64,000 nt of DNA, taken from positions 62,001 through 126,000 of the forward strand of contig JAPOVC010000016.1 of assembly GCA_026708325.1 (NCBI GenBank), in the 5' to 3' direction. The DNA comes from Anaerolineaceae bacterium. Lineage in GTDB: Bacteria; Chloroflexota; Anaerolineae; Aggregatilineales; Phototrophicaceae. The position numbers and the translations under genes are program-made. Below the pieces are notes generated by a model. The model made no database searches, was not told the DNA's origin, and worked only from the letters and a program-made list of their open reading frames with translations. Shown here one piece after another: positions 1 through 8,794 of this stretch; within the stretch, counting starts at the first letter, position 1, and every line of letters starts with the position of its first letter.

Positions 1-380
1 ATCGGGTCGATGACCCAGGTGCGTTCCGCCGCGCGATTATGGCCCGGGTCCAGCCAGACGCAGAGCTGCGCCTCGCTGACTTCCTCGCCGAGCGCGGCGC
101 TGACCTGTCGCCGCACCTCCTCGCGTTCCCCCGTGCCGATAAGCTGCAGGAACTCGTCGCCGCCCTCCTCGGCGATGATGGCATCATCCGGGAACAGGCG
201 GCGGATCGCGCGGCACAGGATGGCCTGGGCGCCGTAGTCGGCAATGGTGACGGGTTCATGACCCTCCTTGCGCCGGACGGCGTCCTCCTGACGGGCGGAG
301 CCAATATGGACGCGCTGTACCCTCTGGCACAGGGAAGCCGCCTGTCGCGCGGCCGGTAAAAGTCGCAGGAGATCATCCAT
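1..380 (-). CDS. Inositol monophosphatase / 3'(2'),5'-bisphosphate nucleotidase family protein (C-terminus outside window)
   Basis: The reverse strand reads open from an ATG at 380 to the window edge, about 126 codons. The protein shows the layout of the Mg-dependent inositol monophosphatase superfamily: a KEGHEPVTIADYGAQ segment, then FPDDAIIAEEGGDEF (the metal-binding Glu-Glu pair), and at the edge WVIDP, which is the start of the family's D-P-x-D-G-T metal motif. Members hydrolyse small phosphorylated metabolites such as inositol phosphate or PAP. The KEG.EPVTIAD opening resembles the CysQ/HAL2 branch more than SuhB, but the substrate cannot be fixed from this fragment. Truncation is by the window, not by mutation. 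Confidence 0.8.
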   Translation of the reverse strand, partial: MDDLLRLLPAARQAASLCQRVQRVHIGSARQEDAVRRKEGHEPVTIADYGAQAILCRAIRRLFPDDAIIAEEGGDEFLQLIGTGEREEVRRQVSAALGEEVSEAQLCVWLDPGHNRAAERTWVIDP

Positions 381-407
381 GGGGCTTCCTGTCACCGAAT
401 GCGGGCG

Positions 408-1289
408 TCAGGGGCGGAGTATAACAGAGCCGCCCTGGCGCCGGAGCGGCAGGGGCACGCGTTGCAGGTCCCGGCCGTTGAGGACCGGCCCGTCATAACC
501 CTCGCGGACCTCGTCCGGCAGGGTGTCGCAGCTGCCGCCCCAGCTGAGCTGGTGCACCAGCAGGGTCAGGCCGGGCCGGACGCGGCGGGCCAGGGCCGCC
601 AGTTCGCTGGTGGAGGTATGTACGCTGCCGTGGTAGCGCTGCCAGGCCGGCGTCAGCGCAGCGAAGGCCCGCGCCGAATAGACCTCGTGCACCAGGATAT
701 CGCAGTCACGCGCGGCTGCCTCAATGCCGGCGCAGGGCGCCGTATCGCCGGAGACGACGATGCAGCCCTCGGCCGTCTCGAAGCGGTAGGCCCAGGCGGG
801 CCAGGAGCCGTGCTCGACGCGAAAGGCCCTGACCTCGACCCGTTCGTCCTGAAAGACCCTGCCCGACGTGTCGAACTCCCGCGCCAGCAGGTGGTGTCCC
901 CCGTCGACAGCCGGTTCCAGACCCTCCAGGCGTTCCCGCACGTCTTCACGCCAGGCCGCGGCTACGCCACCCGCCAGCGCGTCCAGGCCGGGGGGACCGT
1001 AGACCGTCAGCGGGTCGCGCCGGCCCAGAGTCCAGGGGGTCAGCAGGAGATCGGGCAGGCCGGCCGTGTGATCGTGGTGCAAGTGCGTGAGGAAGGCGAG
1101 GCGCAACTGCGGCGGCGCCAGCGCCTCGATGCCCTGCTCACGCCAGGCGCGGAGGGCGCGGCGCACGACGCCGGGGCCGAAGTCCACCAGGTAGGAATGG
1201 CCGTCGACCACGACGGCCAGCGCCGACCCGTGGCGACCGGCTTCGGCGTTGGGCGTGCCGGTGCCCAGCAAGACCAGTTCAGTGGCCAT
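408..1289 (-). CDS. MBL-fold metallo-hydrolase, RNase Z-like
   Basis: A 293-residue metallo-beta-lactamase-fold hydrolase. The zinc motif HLHHDH lies at residues 69-74 (HxHxDH), followed by AGLPDLLLTPW and an LTVYGPPG segment typical of the RNase Z/arylsulfatase branch. Further metal ligands are likely in GDTAPC and in the C-terminal LLVHQLS. RNase Z removes 3' trailers from tRNA precursors, but this branch also holds hydrolases of other phosphoesters, so tRNA processing is only a possibility. It lies downstream of the tRNA-Arg on the same strand, about 65 bp from the tRNA 3' end with a hairpin between. There is no signal peptide, so it is cytoplasmic. Confidence 0.85.
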   Translation of the reverse strand: MATELVLLGTGTPNAEAGRHGSALAVVVDGHSYLVDFGPGVVRRALRAWREQGIEALAPPQLRLAFLTHLHHDHTAGLPDLLLTPWTLGRRDPLTVYGPPGLDALAGGVAAAWREDVRERLEGLEPAVDGGHHLLAREFDTSGRVFQDERVEVRAFRVEHGSWPAWAYRFETAEGCIVVSGDTAPCAGIEAAARDCDILVHEVYSARAFAALTPAWQRYHGSVHTSTSELAALARRVRPGLTLLVHQLSWGGSCDTLPDEVREGYDGPVLNGRDLQRVPLPLRRQGGSVILRP

Positions 1290-1323
1290 GGAATGCCATC
1301 GACGCCTGTTGCAGGAATACAGA

Positions 1324-1347
1324 ACGACCGGCGGTCCCGCCGGTCGT
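1324..1347 (-). terminator. Hairpin downstream of tRNA-Arg
   Basis: An 11-bp perfect inverted repeat (ACGACCGGCGG / CCGCCGGTCGT) with a 2-base centre begins 7 bp past the tRNA 3' end. In the tRNA's direction it is followed by TTCTGTATTCC, which is only partly T-rich. It is likely a terminator or processing hairpin separating the tRNA from the RNase Z-like gene. Confidence 0.6.
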
Positions 1348-1353
1348 CATCTG

Positions 1354-1427
1354 CGTGCCTGGAGGGATTCGAACCCCCGACCTATGGTTCCGTAGACCAT
1401 CGCTCTAATCCACTGAGCTACAGGCAC
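1354..1427 (-). tRNA. tRNA-Arg (anticodon ACG)
   Basis: A full cloverleaf reads on the reverse strand. The acceptor stem pairs GTGCCTG with CAGGCAC, the D arm contains AGCTCAGTGG, the T arm contains GGTTCGAATCC, and the anticodon stem ATGGT/ACCAT holds the loop CTACGGA, giving anticodon ACG (read as ICG). The discriminator is G and the next bases are CAG, so the 3' CCA is not fully encoded and must be added after processing. Confidence 0.96.
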
Positions 1428-1485
1428 CCGCGTTTCATGGTGGCACAGGCAGTACGGACTGTCAAGGCCGCGGCGGCCCGGCGCC

Positions 1486-2376
1486 TCAGGCGTCGGCGAG
1501 GACCGCGTCCGCCGGCACGCTGACCTCGACGTCGCCGCCGTAACGCATGTTTTCAAAGGCGAGCGTCAGGTTGATTTCCGAAGTCTCGTCCCGGTCGCCG
1601 CCCAGCACGAGCGGGTTGACGCCCAGTTCCAGGTCCAGCGCCAGACGGCGCATCAGTCCGCTGTCCAGCTCAATCACTGTTTCGATCGATAGCCGCTGAT
1701 GCCGCAGCAACAGGCCGGGCGCGTTGCCCACGTGGGTCCAAAACACGTCCTGCGTCACGTCGGCGGCCAGGGTCATCAACGCGCGGAAGGACGGCGACTC
1801 CAGCCAGGCGTCGAGGTCGACGTCAATGCGGAACGTCGCCATGCCGTCGACGTCGGAGCGGGCGCCGCTGCTGAAGCCGTCAAGGCCGAGAAACTTCAGC
1901 CAGGCGAGGAAGTCGAGCGCCCGGGCCCCGGCAACCTCGCCCAAATGGACTGGCAGGCCCGCGTCCGCAAGGACTTTCTCCAGCGAAATCTGCAGCCAGC
2001 CGAGGTCTTCGTCTTTGTTTATGAACTCGTACAGGACGTTGTCCACCAGGCGCAACTCGAGAAACCCTGGCCGTTCTTCATGCCAGGCGACGGCACTCGA
2101 GCTGCCCTCCAGATCCATTGTCATCAGGGGCAGACCGGCAGCGTCCATGCCAATGGCGCCGGGACCGGCCAGGTCGATGCCCATCGCCAGCGCCGGATCG
2201 CCCGTCACACTGATGCCAAACACAAGGTCAAAATGGAGGCTGTCCCCGTCCATGCCGGCGCCGGTCAGCAGCGCCAGGTCGGCATCCGCAAGCCCTTCGA
2301 TCTGCGGTCGGGCCTGGGCCAGCGCGGCGCCGCAGAGCAAAAACAGCGTCGTCAGCAGCAGGACAGTTCGTTTCAT
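1486..2376 (-). CDS. Secreted protein, tandem paralogue A (possible lipid-binding LppX/LolA-like fold)
   Basis: A 296-residue exported protein. The start chosen is the ATG at 2376, preceded by GGGGAG and opening a clear signal peptide (MKRTVLLLTTLFLLCG...AQA); the upstream in-frame extension has no signal-peptide logic. The mature protein alternates amphipathic strands (LPLMTMDLEGSSSA, LRLVDNVLYEFIN, GWLQISLEK) and ends NMRYGGDVEVSVPADA. It is a close paralogue of the next gene upstream, with shared segments throughout and an almost identical C-terminus. The strand pattern recalls LppX/LolA-type lipid carriers, but this is a guess from texture, not a recognised motif. No lipobox is present. 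Confidence 0.75.
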   Translation of the reverse strand: MKRTVLLLTTLFLLCGAALAQARPQIEGLADADLALLTGAGMDGDSLHFDLVFGISVTGDPALAMGIDLAGPGAIGMDAAGLPLMTMDLEGSSSAVAWHEERPGFLELRLVDNVLYEFINKDEDLGWLQISLEKVLADAGLPVHLGEVAGARALDFLAWLKFLGLDGFSSGARSDVDGMATFRIDVDLDAWLESPSFRALMTLAADVTQDVFWTHVGNAPGLLLRHQRLSIETVIELDSGLMRRLALDLELGVNPLVLGGDRDETSEINLTLAFENMRYGGDVEVSVPADAVLADA

Positions 2377-2522
2377 CGCGGCAACTCCCCGTTTTCTTGA
2401 CGTGACCCACGGCGCAAGGGGACGGGACAAGGAGCCGGGTCCGGCTCCATCAGCGCTTCAGTTGCAAGGGATCACCACAATGCGCCAGGGGCGCGTACGC
2501 CCCGGCCCGGCGGCGCGGCGCC

Positions 2523-3407
2523 TCAGGCGTCGGCGAGGAACGCGTCCGCCGGCACGCTGACCTCGACGTCGCCGCCGTAGCGCATGTTGTCAAAGGAGAG
2601 CGTCAGGCTGACTTCAGTCGTTTCCGCCTGGGCGCCGCCGCCCAGCGCGGCCGCGTCAATGGCCAGCCCCAGGTTCAGGGCCATCTCGCGCATCAGGCCG
2701 CTGTCCAGTTCGACCGTCGAGTCAATCGTCAGCAGCAGGTCCTGCAGCAGCATGCCCAGCATGGGCCCCATGGCGGCCAGGCTCTCGTCTTCCGTCATGT
2801 CGCCGGCCACCGTCATCAATTCGGCGAAGGCCGGCGAGCGCAGCCAGGCGCCCATGTCGACCTCAATCCGCACCCTCGCCATGCCGTCGGCGTCCGAGCG
2901 CGCCCCGCTGCTGAAGCCGTCAAGGCCGAGGGATTCCAGCCAGCCGAGGAAATCGACGGCCTGGGCGCCGGCGATCTCGCTGGTGTCGGCGGGAAGACCG
3001 GCATCGGCGAGACCCTCATCCAGCGGCGTCACCTGCCAGCCGTCCTCCTCGTTCATCAGCAGATACAAAATGTTGTCCACCAGACGCAGGCGGACAGCTG
3101 CCGGCGTGTCTTCCAGCTCCCCGGCGCTGGAGCTGCCTTCCAGGTCCATCGTCATCAGCGGCAGGCCCATGTCGTCCATGCCAAAGGCGCCGGACCCGGC
3201 GAGTTCGACGCCCATCGCCAGGGTCGGGTCGCCCGTCACGCTGGCGCTCAGGCTCATGTCAAAATGGAGCGTGTCGGCGTCCATGCCGGAAGCGTTCAGC
3301 AGGGCGAGGTCGGCTTCGTCGAGGCCATCGATGGCCATTTGGGCCTGGGCCAGCACCGCGCCCGCCAGCAAAAGCAATACGCTTGACAGAATGGCAAATT
3401 GACGCAT
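2523..3407 (-). CDS. Secreted protein, tandem paralogue B
   Basis: A 294-residue exported protein with signal peptide MRQFAILSSVLLLLAGAVLAQA. It aligns end to end with the neighbouring paralogue: IEGLADADLALL versus IDGLDEADLALL, the shared LGLDGFSSGARSD segment, and the terminal VEVSVPADA. The two genes are head-to-tail on the same strand, 146 bp apart, so they arose by tandem duplication and may be cotranscribed, this one first. The function is unknown; a secreted beta-rich carrier or surface-associated protein is an inference. It is acidic, Met-rich and lacks cysteines in the mature part, unlike the triple-Cache proteins further along. Confidence 0.75.
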   Translation of the reverse strand: MRQFAILSSVLLLLAGAVLAQAQMAIDGLDEADLALLNASGMDADTLHFDMSLSASVTGDPTLAMGVELAGSGAFGMDDMGLPLMTMDLEGSSSAGELEDTPAAVRLRLVDNILYLLMNEEDGWQVTPLDEGLADAGLPADTSEIAGAQAVDFLGWLESLGLDGFSSGARSDADGMARVRIEVDMGAWLRSPAFAELMTVAGDMTEDESLAAMGPMLGMLLQDLLLTIDSTVELDSGLMREMALNLGLAIDAAALGGGAQAETTEVSLTLSFDNMRYGGDVEVSVPADAFLADA

Positions 3408-3536
3408 GTTGGCTGCTCCCGGATTTCACGCAGGGGACTGCTGATGCTGCCAGTGTATTGTGCTGCCCAGGGACTGTCAACCAGCCCCGCCGCTGCGGGC
3501 CCCTGTCGATGGCCGCGTTGCGATGAGACCAGGTAC

Positions 3537-3546
3537 TTGCTATGCT
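3537..3546 (+). promoter_or_regulatory. Extended -10 promoter, leaderless start of the SH3 lipoprotein gene
   Basis: TTGCTATGCT contains a TGn extended -10 followed by TATGCT (3541-3546). The ATG at 3554 lies 7 nt downstream, where transcription should begin, so the mRNA would be leaderless. This also argues against the ATG at 3542, which falls inside the -10 element. Confidence 0.45.
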
Positions 3547-3553
3547 GGCGCGC

Positions 3554-4537
3554 ATGACAAGGAGCGCTCCACGTCGGCTTTGGCTGCTGCCGGTTGTCCT
3601 GTTTTTGGCGGCAGCCTGCAGTGCCCTGGAACCCCAGGCGGCGCCACCCACGGTGACGCTGCTGCCGCGCTTTACGGCGACGCCCCTTCCTTCAGAGACT
3701 CCGGCGCCCACGGCGACGCAGACCCCGGGCGCGACCCTCACCCTGGCCCCCAGCAAGACGCCCCCGCCCAGCCCCACACCGGCCCGCAGCGGCCTGATCG
3801 ACGCCGTGCGCTCGGTCAACCTGCGCTCCGGCCCGGGCGTGAGTTACGGCGCCCTGGCGGCCCTGCAACCGGGCGAACGCGTGATTCTGCTGGCGCAGGA
3901 CGAGGACGCCAGCTGGCAACAGGTGCAACTTGCCGACGGCCGCGTCGGCTGGGTCGCCGCCAGCCTGATCGTCGAGGCCGAGGAACCCACCAGTGAACTG
4001 CCGGTGATCGACGTGGAATCCGTCCGGGCGACCGCCACCGCCATCGCCGCCAGCGACGCGGCCGTCGCAGAACCCGCCGCGCCGGCCGCCGAGGGGCCCG
4101 GTGAAACGGCGGGCGGCGGCGCCCTGCGCACCGGCGTGGACGTGCTGGCCTACTGCGACGACGCCGACCACGGCTTCCCGCCGCCCGAGGGACTGGTCGC
4201 CGGTTCGACCATCGACGTCTGGTGGACCTGGTTTGCCAGCACCCGGGCGCAGGTCGAGGACCATCTGGCCCACGCCATCTACGAAGTCACGGTGGACGGG
4301 GAACCCCTCAACGACTGGCGCGACTACCGTCTGCCGCCCGAACGCCACGATGACGGCAACACCTACGTCTACTGGTACGTGCGCTACGGCCCGCTGGAGG
4401 CCGGCGAGCATCGCATCACCTACCAGCTGACCTGGAGCGAGGCCATCAGTGACGGCTACCGTCGCTTCGGCCCCGGCACCGACACCACCCGGAATACCGG
4501 CAGTTGCAGCTTCCGCGTGCTGCCCGCCGGGGGTTAG
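3554..4537 (+). CDS. SH3-domain lipoprotein with Thr/Pro-rich linker
   Basis: A 327-residue lipoprotein from the ATG at 3554 (an ATG 12 bp earlier overlaps the -10 box). The leader ends in the lipobox LAAACS, so the mature protein is anchored by a lipidated Cys. Next come a Thr/Pro-rich spacer (TPLPSETPAPTATQTPG) and a bacterial SH3 (SH3b) domain: VNLRSGPGVSYG, GERVILLAQ, DGRVGWVAASLI. The C-terminal half (about 140 residues, containing WWTWFAS and EHRITYQLTW) is unassigned and looks like a secreted beta-sandwich. SH3b domains usually bind cell-wall peptides or mediate surface contacts. The second SH3b protein of the window starts at 5024. Confidence 0.85.
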   Translation: MTRSAPRRLWLLPVVLFLAAACSALEPQAAPPTVTLLPRFTATPLPSETPAPTATQTPGATLTLAPSKTPPPSPTPARSGLIDAVRSVNLRSGPGVSYGALAALQPGERVILLAQDEDASWQQVQLADGRVGWVAASLIVEAEEPTSELPVIDVESVRATATAIAASDAAVAEPAAPAAEGPGETAGGGALRTGVDVLAYCDDADHGFPPPEGLVAGSTIDVWWTWFASTRAQVEDHLAHAIYEVTVDGEPLNDWRDYRLPPERHDDGNTYVYWYVRYGPLEAGEHRITYQLTWSEAISDGYRRFGPGTDTTRNTGSCSFRVLPAGG

Positions 4538-4549
4538 CCGCGCGCCCGG

Positions 4550-4870
4550 CTAAAACTGAAAGCCCTTGCGAAAGGGCAGTATCTTGCGTTCGTAGTCCGT
4601 CGTCAGTTCCTGCAGACGCGTCTCCATATCCTCGAAGCGTCGGCTGGATGACAGTTTGAGCAGGTTTTCCTCGCTCTCGGTCACAAACTCCAGTTGCCGC
4701 ACGGGGTAATCGCCCCAGGCGACGTGCCAGACGCGAAACAGGTAGATGCCCATCGTTTCCAGTTCCGGCACGAACTCCTTCAGGACAAAGTGGTAATAGG
4801 TCTTCACCTGTTCCGGGCGAATGTCGTAGGTCAGCAGCAACTTGTAACCGGGAATGATGGTTGCGGGCAT
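4550..4870 (-). CDS. Small hypothetical protein, NIPSNAP-like size
   Basis: A 106-residue cytoplasmic protein from the ATG at 4870; an ATG 30 bp upstream is equally possible and neither has a strong ribosome site. The sequence (YKLLLTYDIRPEQVKTYY, LETMGIYLFRVWHVAWGD, RQLEFVTESEENLLKL) has the beta-alpha-beta rhythm and length of dimeric ferredoxin-like proteins of the NIPSNAP/ABM type. Real coding is supported by the non-repetitive composition of this segment; the reading frame stays open far upstream only as an antisense shadow of the TPR gene. The function is unknown. It is convergent with the lipoprotein gene, with 12 bp between the stops. Confidence 0.6.
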   Translation of the reverse strand: MPATIIPGYKLLLTYDIRPEQVKTYYHFVLKEFVPELETMGIYLFRVWHVAWGDYPVRQLEFVTESEENLLKLSSSRRFEDMETRLQELTTDYERKILPFRKGFQF

Positions 4871-5023
4871 GACGGCGTCCGTCGTTGAACCTGTCTCCAT
4901 TCTAGCACGACGGTCGCCGGGTCGCGCCCTCGCGCCGTTGCTGGCCGGCGCCCGGCGGCCCTGCTTGACGCGCCCGGCTGAATGCGTCAGGATAGCGCAG
5001 CCTGAACGCGCCGGGAGTTGACC

Positions 5024-7333
5024 ATGAGCCATCTGCAGGAGCGCCTCGAAGAGTTGCGCCGACGGCTGATGGCGGCGACCGACGATGCGGCCGCGTTGAC
5101 GCGACTTGAGGCCGAGGCGCGCGCCCTGCTGGCGGACGCGCGCAACACCCCGCACGAGGGCGCCGCCCAGGCGCTCTTCGCCGAACTGGCGCGTATCAGC
5201 AACCCCACCTCGCCCACCGCCGCCACCGTGCGCGGTCTGCTGCGGCGGGCGCGCATCCGCATCGAAATCGCCGGCGACGACGATGACATCGACGAGGCCA
5301 TCGACATCCTCGCCGAGGCCCTGGCCCTCGACCCAGAGGCGCCCGACACCATCGCCATGTTGCAGCAGGCCGGCGCCTGGAGCGGCCAGGCGCGTCAGCG
5401 TGTCAGCGACCTCTTCGCGCGTCACAACGTCTCCGCCAGCGCCAGCGCCCCCGGCAACGACACTGACGTGACGCCGGCAGTGCCGGAAGCCCCGGACCTG
5501 CCGGAAGAACTGCCGTCCTACACGCCCTCCTTCGCGCCGGAACCCAGGGAGGCGGTCGACGAGCCGGCCCGGCCGGCGGCGACGGAAAGTTCGACCTGGT
5601 TCGGCCCGGATATCGAGGACACGCTCTCCCGCCTGACCCAGGCCTACTACGCCGGCGAGTACCAGCAGACGGTGGACCTCGCCAATCGCGCCCTGACCAT
5701 GCAGCCGGGCAACCCCGCCGCGCTGGAATACCGTCAGAAAGCCGAGGACAACCTGATCCGCGGCGTGGTGCCCGATCACCGCATCCCCTTCGACGCGCGC
5801 GTGGCCTACAACCGCGCCAACTCGCTGGTGCGCGCCGGCAACTACGACGAGGCCGAACGCCTCTACCGCGAGGCGCGCGACCTCGCCGAACACAGCGGCA
5901 TCCTCAGCTGGAAGGATGCCGAGCAGGCGATGCTCGAAATCCAGGACCTGGCCCTGGCGCGCGAACTGCTCAACGCGGGCGACCGCCTGATGGAGAGCGA
6001 CCACTGGAACGAGGCGCTGCGCAAGTACGAAGGCGCGCTGCGCGTGGTCGCCAACGACCCCCAGGCGGAGGAACGCATCGAGAACCTGCGCCGCGTCCAG
6101 CAGGATGCCGACCAGGCCGGCACGCAACTGGGCATGCTCAGCGGTTCGCTGCAGGAGCAGGCCAAGCAGCTGGAAAACATCATGACCATCATCCAGCGGG
6201 CGCACCAGCGCCTGCCTGGCAGCCAGCGCCTGCGCCAGTTGATGGAATCCACCAACCAGCGCCAGATGGCCATTCGCAACCGACTCTTTGACCAGGCGCG
6301 CATCGCCCTTTCCCGCAACGACAACGCCGACTCGCTGGAGGAACGCCTGCAGCTGGCGGGTGAGGCCAGCGCCCTGCTGGAACTGGCCGCGATGCTGGAC
6401 CCCGGCGACGCCGACCTGGCCGCCGCGTCGATGGCCGCGCGCAGCCAGATCAGCGACATGGAGAACGCGCGTCAGACCATCGAGCGCGCCTCCGCCCTCG
6501 TGGCGCAGAACTTCGAGAACGACCTGTCCCAGGCGCGCAGCATGCTGGCCGGCCTGGATGACTACTCCCAGGACGCCCGCTGGCGCAGTGTGGTCAACGA
6601 ACTGATGACGCGCTACCTCGAGCGAGTCGAGGACGCGCTCGAAGCCGGCGACCTGGACCTGGCCGAATCCTGGATGGAGGCCGCCACCGAGGCGCCCTTT
6701 AACCTCATCGGGCGGCGCACCGAACTGCAACGCCTGGAACGCGCCATGCGCCGCAGCCGCGGCCGTCGTCGCACACGGACGCTGCTCCTCGTGGGCCTGA
6801 TTTTTATCGGCGCCGCCGGCGTTGCCCTGATTTCCCGCCCGCTGTGGTTTCCCGTGCTGTATCCGCCGCCCACACCCACGCCCACCAACACGCCGACGCC
6901 GAGCAACACGCCCACCATCACCCCGACCGGCACGCCCACCGTCACGCCCTCGTGGACGCCGACGGCCAGCAATACCCCAACCGCCACCTGGACGCCGACC
7001 ACCACCTTCACGCCCACGGCCACGCCGACCATTACCCACACACCAACCATCACCGCCACGCCGACCATCACACCCACGCCGGTGGTGCTCTGCTACATCG
7101 GTAATTTCGGCAACGAGGCCATCAACATTCGGGCGGAACCGGCCACGACGTCACGCCGCGTCGGCCTGGTGGAGCCAGGCGCCACGATGCAGGTTGGCGG
7201 CCAGCAGATCAGCGAAATCGATGGTCAGTTGTGGTATCTGGTGCGCGACGAGCCCGGCCCCAGCGCGCGCATCAACGGCTGGGTGCGCGACGACGTCGTG
7301 CGGGCCATCGACTGTCCGCCGCTGGATGGCTGA
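5024..7333 (+). CDS. Membrane-anchored TPR protein with Thr/Pro stalk and C-terminal SH3 domain
   Basis: A 769-residue protein. The ATG at 5024 is preferred over the TTG at 5018 because CGGGAG sits 6 bp before it. Residues 1 to about 580 are helical TPR-like repeats (YNRANSLVRAGNYDEAERLY is the clearest) with a low-complexity insertion near 150-190. One transmembrane helix follows (TLLLVGLIFIGAAGVALI), then an external stalk of about 75 residues of TPTPTNTPT type, and a terminal SH3b domain (INIRAEPATTSRRVGLVEPG, INGWVRDDVV). The topology is therefore a cytoplasmic TPR body with an extracellular SH3 head, which could couple internal complexes to the wall. The Thr/Pro stalk is characteristic of Chloroflexota surface proteins. 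Confidence 0.88.
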   Translation: MSHLQERLEELRRRLMAATDDAAALTRLEAEARALLADARNTPHEGAAQALFAELARISNPTSPTAATVRGLLRRARIRIEIAGDDDDIDEAIDILAEALALDPEAPDTIAMLQQAGAWSGQARQRVSDLFARHNVSASASAPGNDTDVTPAVPEAPDLPEELPSYTPSFAPEPREAVDEPARPAATESSTWFGPDIEDTLSRLTQAYYAGEYQQTVDLANRALTMQPGNPAALEYRQKAEDNLIRGVVPDHRIPFDARVAYNRANSLVRAGNYDEAERLYREARDLAEHSGILSWKDAEQAMLEIQDLALARELLNAGDRLMESDHWNEALRKYEGALRVVANDPQAEERIENLRRVQQDADQAGTQLGMLSGSLQEQAKQLENIMTIIQRAHQRLPGSQRLRQLMESTNQRQMAIRNRLFDQARIALSRNDNADSLEERLQLAGEASALLELAAMLDPGDADLAAASMAARSQISDMENARQTIERASALVAQNFENDLSQARSMLAGLDDYSQDARWRSVVNELMTRYLERVEDALEAGDLDLAESWMEAATEAPFNLIGRRTELQRLERAMRRSRGRRRTRTLLLVGLIFIGAAGVALISRPLWFPVLYPPPTPTPTNTPTPSNTPTITPTGTPTVTPSWTPTASNTPTATWTPTTTFTPTATPTITHTPTITATPTITPTPVVLCYIGNFGNEAINIRAEPATTSRRVGLVEPGATMQVGGQQISEIDGQLWYLVRDEPGPSARINGWVRDDVVRAIDCPPLDG

Positions 7334-7338
7334 GCGCG

Positions 7339-8676
7339 CTAGAGACAGAGTGCGAAGCGCTGCAGGTCGATGAGCCACAGGCCGCCGTCCACGCCGTTGG
7401 CGGCCAGCGCCAGCGTGGTGAAATCCGGCGAGAGGGCCATGCGACTGCGCGCATCCGGCGCCAGTCGCAGCGGCAGCGGACTCAGGTCATGCAGGGTCTC
7501 TGAATCCGGATTGTAGCATTGCAGACGCGCCTGGCCCTCCACGGGACGGGCGATATAGATGCGACGTCCGCCCGGGGTACTCGCGTACCAGGGCGCGGGC
7601 CAGTGATGGCCGGGCGGCTCGGCCTCAAACATCGGCACGGCGAAATTTGTGGCGCTGTCCTTGAGGAAATAACCGGTCACGCCATCGATGGTGGCGCTGA
7701 TCACCAGGCCGTGACCGCTGGCGGAAACGCCCGGCACTGTCCGCGAAGGGATGGCCTCCGCCGGGAGCAGACTGAGCCGGCGACCCTCGGAATTGCCAAC
7801 CGCGTAGCTGACCTCCGTGCCCTGGCCCGCGTGAAACCAGGCGACGAATACGCCGCTGTCGCCCTGCCAGCTGATGCCCTGCAGGGAAATGTTGTATATG
7901 TCGTCGACGATCACGCGCGGGAAGCTGCCGTTGGGCTCCACGGTGACCAGCGAATTGGCCGCACTGCGGTAAAAGGCGCGGCGCTGGCCGGGCGCAAAGC
8001 TGAAGAAGGAACGCCGGAACAGCAGCGGATCGCTCTGGCCGATGGCCTGCAGCAATGGCTCCGTCACGCCCTCGGCCCGCGGGTGCGCCGGCAGCGCGCC
8101 GCGTTCCCCGTCCAGCAGGTCCAGTTCAAACCAGTCCCGTTGGGTGAAGACGTCGCGCCAGCAGCCGCTGCTGTAACGCAGGCGTCGCGCGTCCACCCAC
8201 TCCAGCTCGACGACTTCGCCGCTGTCCACCTGGCGGATGCCCGGCAGGTCCTGGGCAATCCCTGGCGTCGCCACGTCTCGCGGGCTGGCCTGCGGCAGAA
8301 CATCGATGCTGGCGTCCGGCGGCACCTCTTCCGCGCCAAAGAGATCGAGTTGCAGCACGAAGGGCGCGCTCTCGGCCGGCCGCAGGACGTGGTCCGCCGG
8401 CAGCGCCTCGCCGCAAGCGCCCGTCAAAAAGCCAAAGGCCTCGCCGATCAGCGCGCCATCGGCGCTGTGGACCCTGGCGACCAGCTCCTCCACGGCCCAG
8501 GCGCGTTCGCCGTCGTTCTGCAGCCGCCCCTCAACGAAGGCCCCCTCCTGCCCCCACACGTCCGGCCGCAGCGCGACGGCCAGATCCAGAGGCTGCAGCT
8601 CCCCACCCTGGGCCGGCAGCGGGGCGGCCTGGACGACGAACAAAAAAAGCAGGACGAGCGCGCGCAGCTGCGGCAT
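7339..8676 (-). CDS. Secreted beta-propeller-like protein of unknown function
   Basis: A 445-residue protein with signal peptide (LRALVLLFLFVVQAAPLPAQ). The first third resembles a beta-sandwich (LQNDGERAWAVEELVARV, as in proteins with FxLAM/NEW3-like domains). The remainder carries WD40/TolB-like blade patterns: GISWQGDSGVFVAWF, ISATIDGVTGYFLKD, MALSPDFTTLALAANG followed by LWLIDLQ. Three cysteines could form a disulfide. No catalytic motif is visible. It is convergent with the TPR gene (5 bp between stops) and divergent from acpS. Confidence 0.75.
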   Translation of the reverse strand: MPQLRALVLLFLFVVQAAPLPAQGGELQPLDLAVALRPDVWGQEGAFVEGRLQNDGERAWAVEELVARVHSADGALIGEAFGFLTGACGEALPADHVLRPAESAPFVLQLDLFGAEEVPPDASIDVLPQASPRDVATPGIAQDLPGIRQVDSGEVVELEWVDARRLRYSSGCWRDVFTQRDWFELDLLDGERGALPAHPRAEGVTEPLLQAIGQSDPLLFRRSFFSFAPGQRRAFYRSAANSLVTVEPNGSFPRVIVDDIYNISLQGISWQGDSGVFVAWFHAGQGTEVSYAVGNSEGRRLSLLPAEAIPSRTVPGVSASGHGLVISATIDGVTGYFLKDSATNFAVPMFEAEPPGHHWPAPWYASTPGGRRIYIARPVEGQARLQCYNPDSETLHDLSPLPLRLAPDARSRMALSPDFTTLALAANGVDGGLWLIDLQRFALCL

Positions 8677-8794
8677 GCAGACCCCCGGGACGGACGGTCG
8701 AACGATTGTAGACGATGGCCGTGAACGGCGGCCACTGTGAACCCCGGCGCCGGGCCGTTACAATCCGGACTGGAAGGTGAAAGGAAGAGCGGCC

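Noticed and set aside
4871-7039. Very long reverse-strand reading frame continuing upstream of the small gene at 4550-4870
   Set aside because: It is the antisense of the TPR gene, with repetitive low-complexity composition (Gly/Arg/Val/Gln rich) caused by GC-rich codon structure; only the last 106 codons look like a protein.
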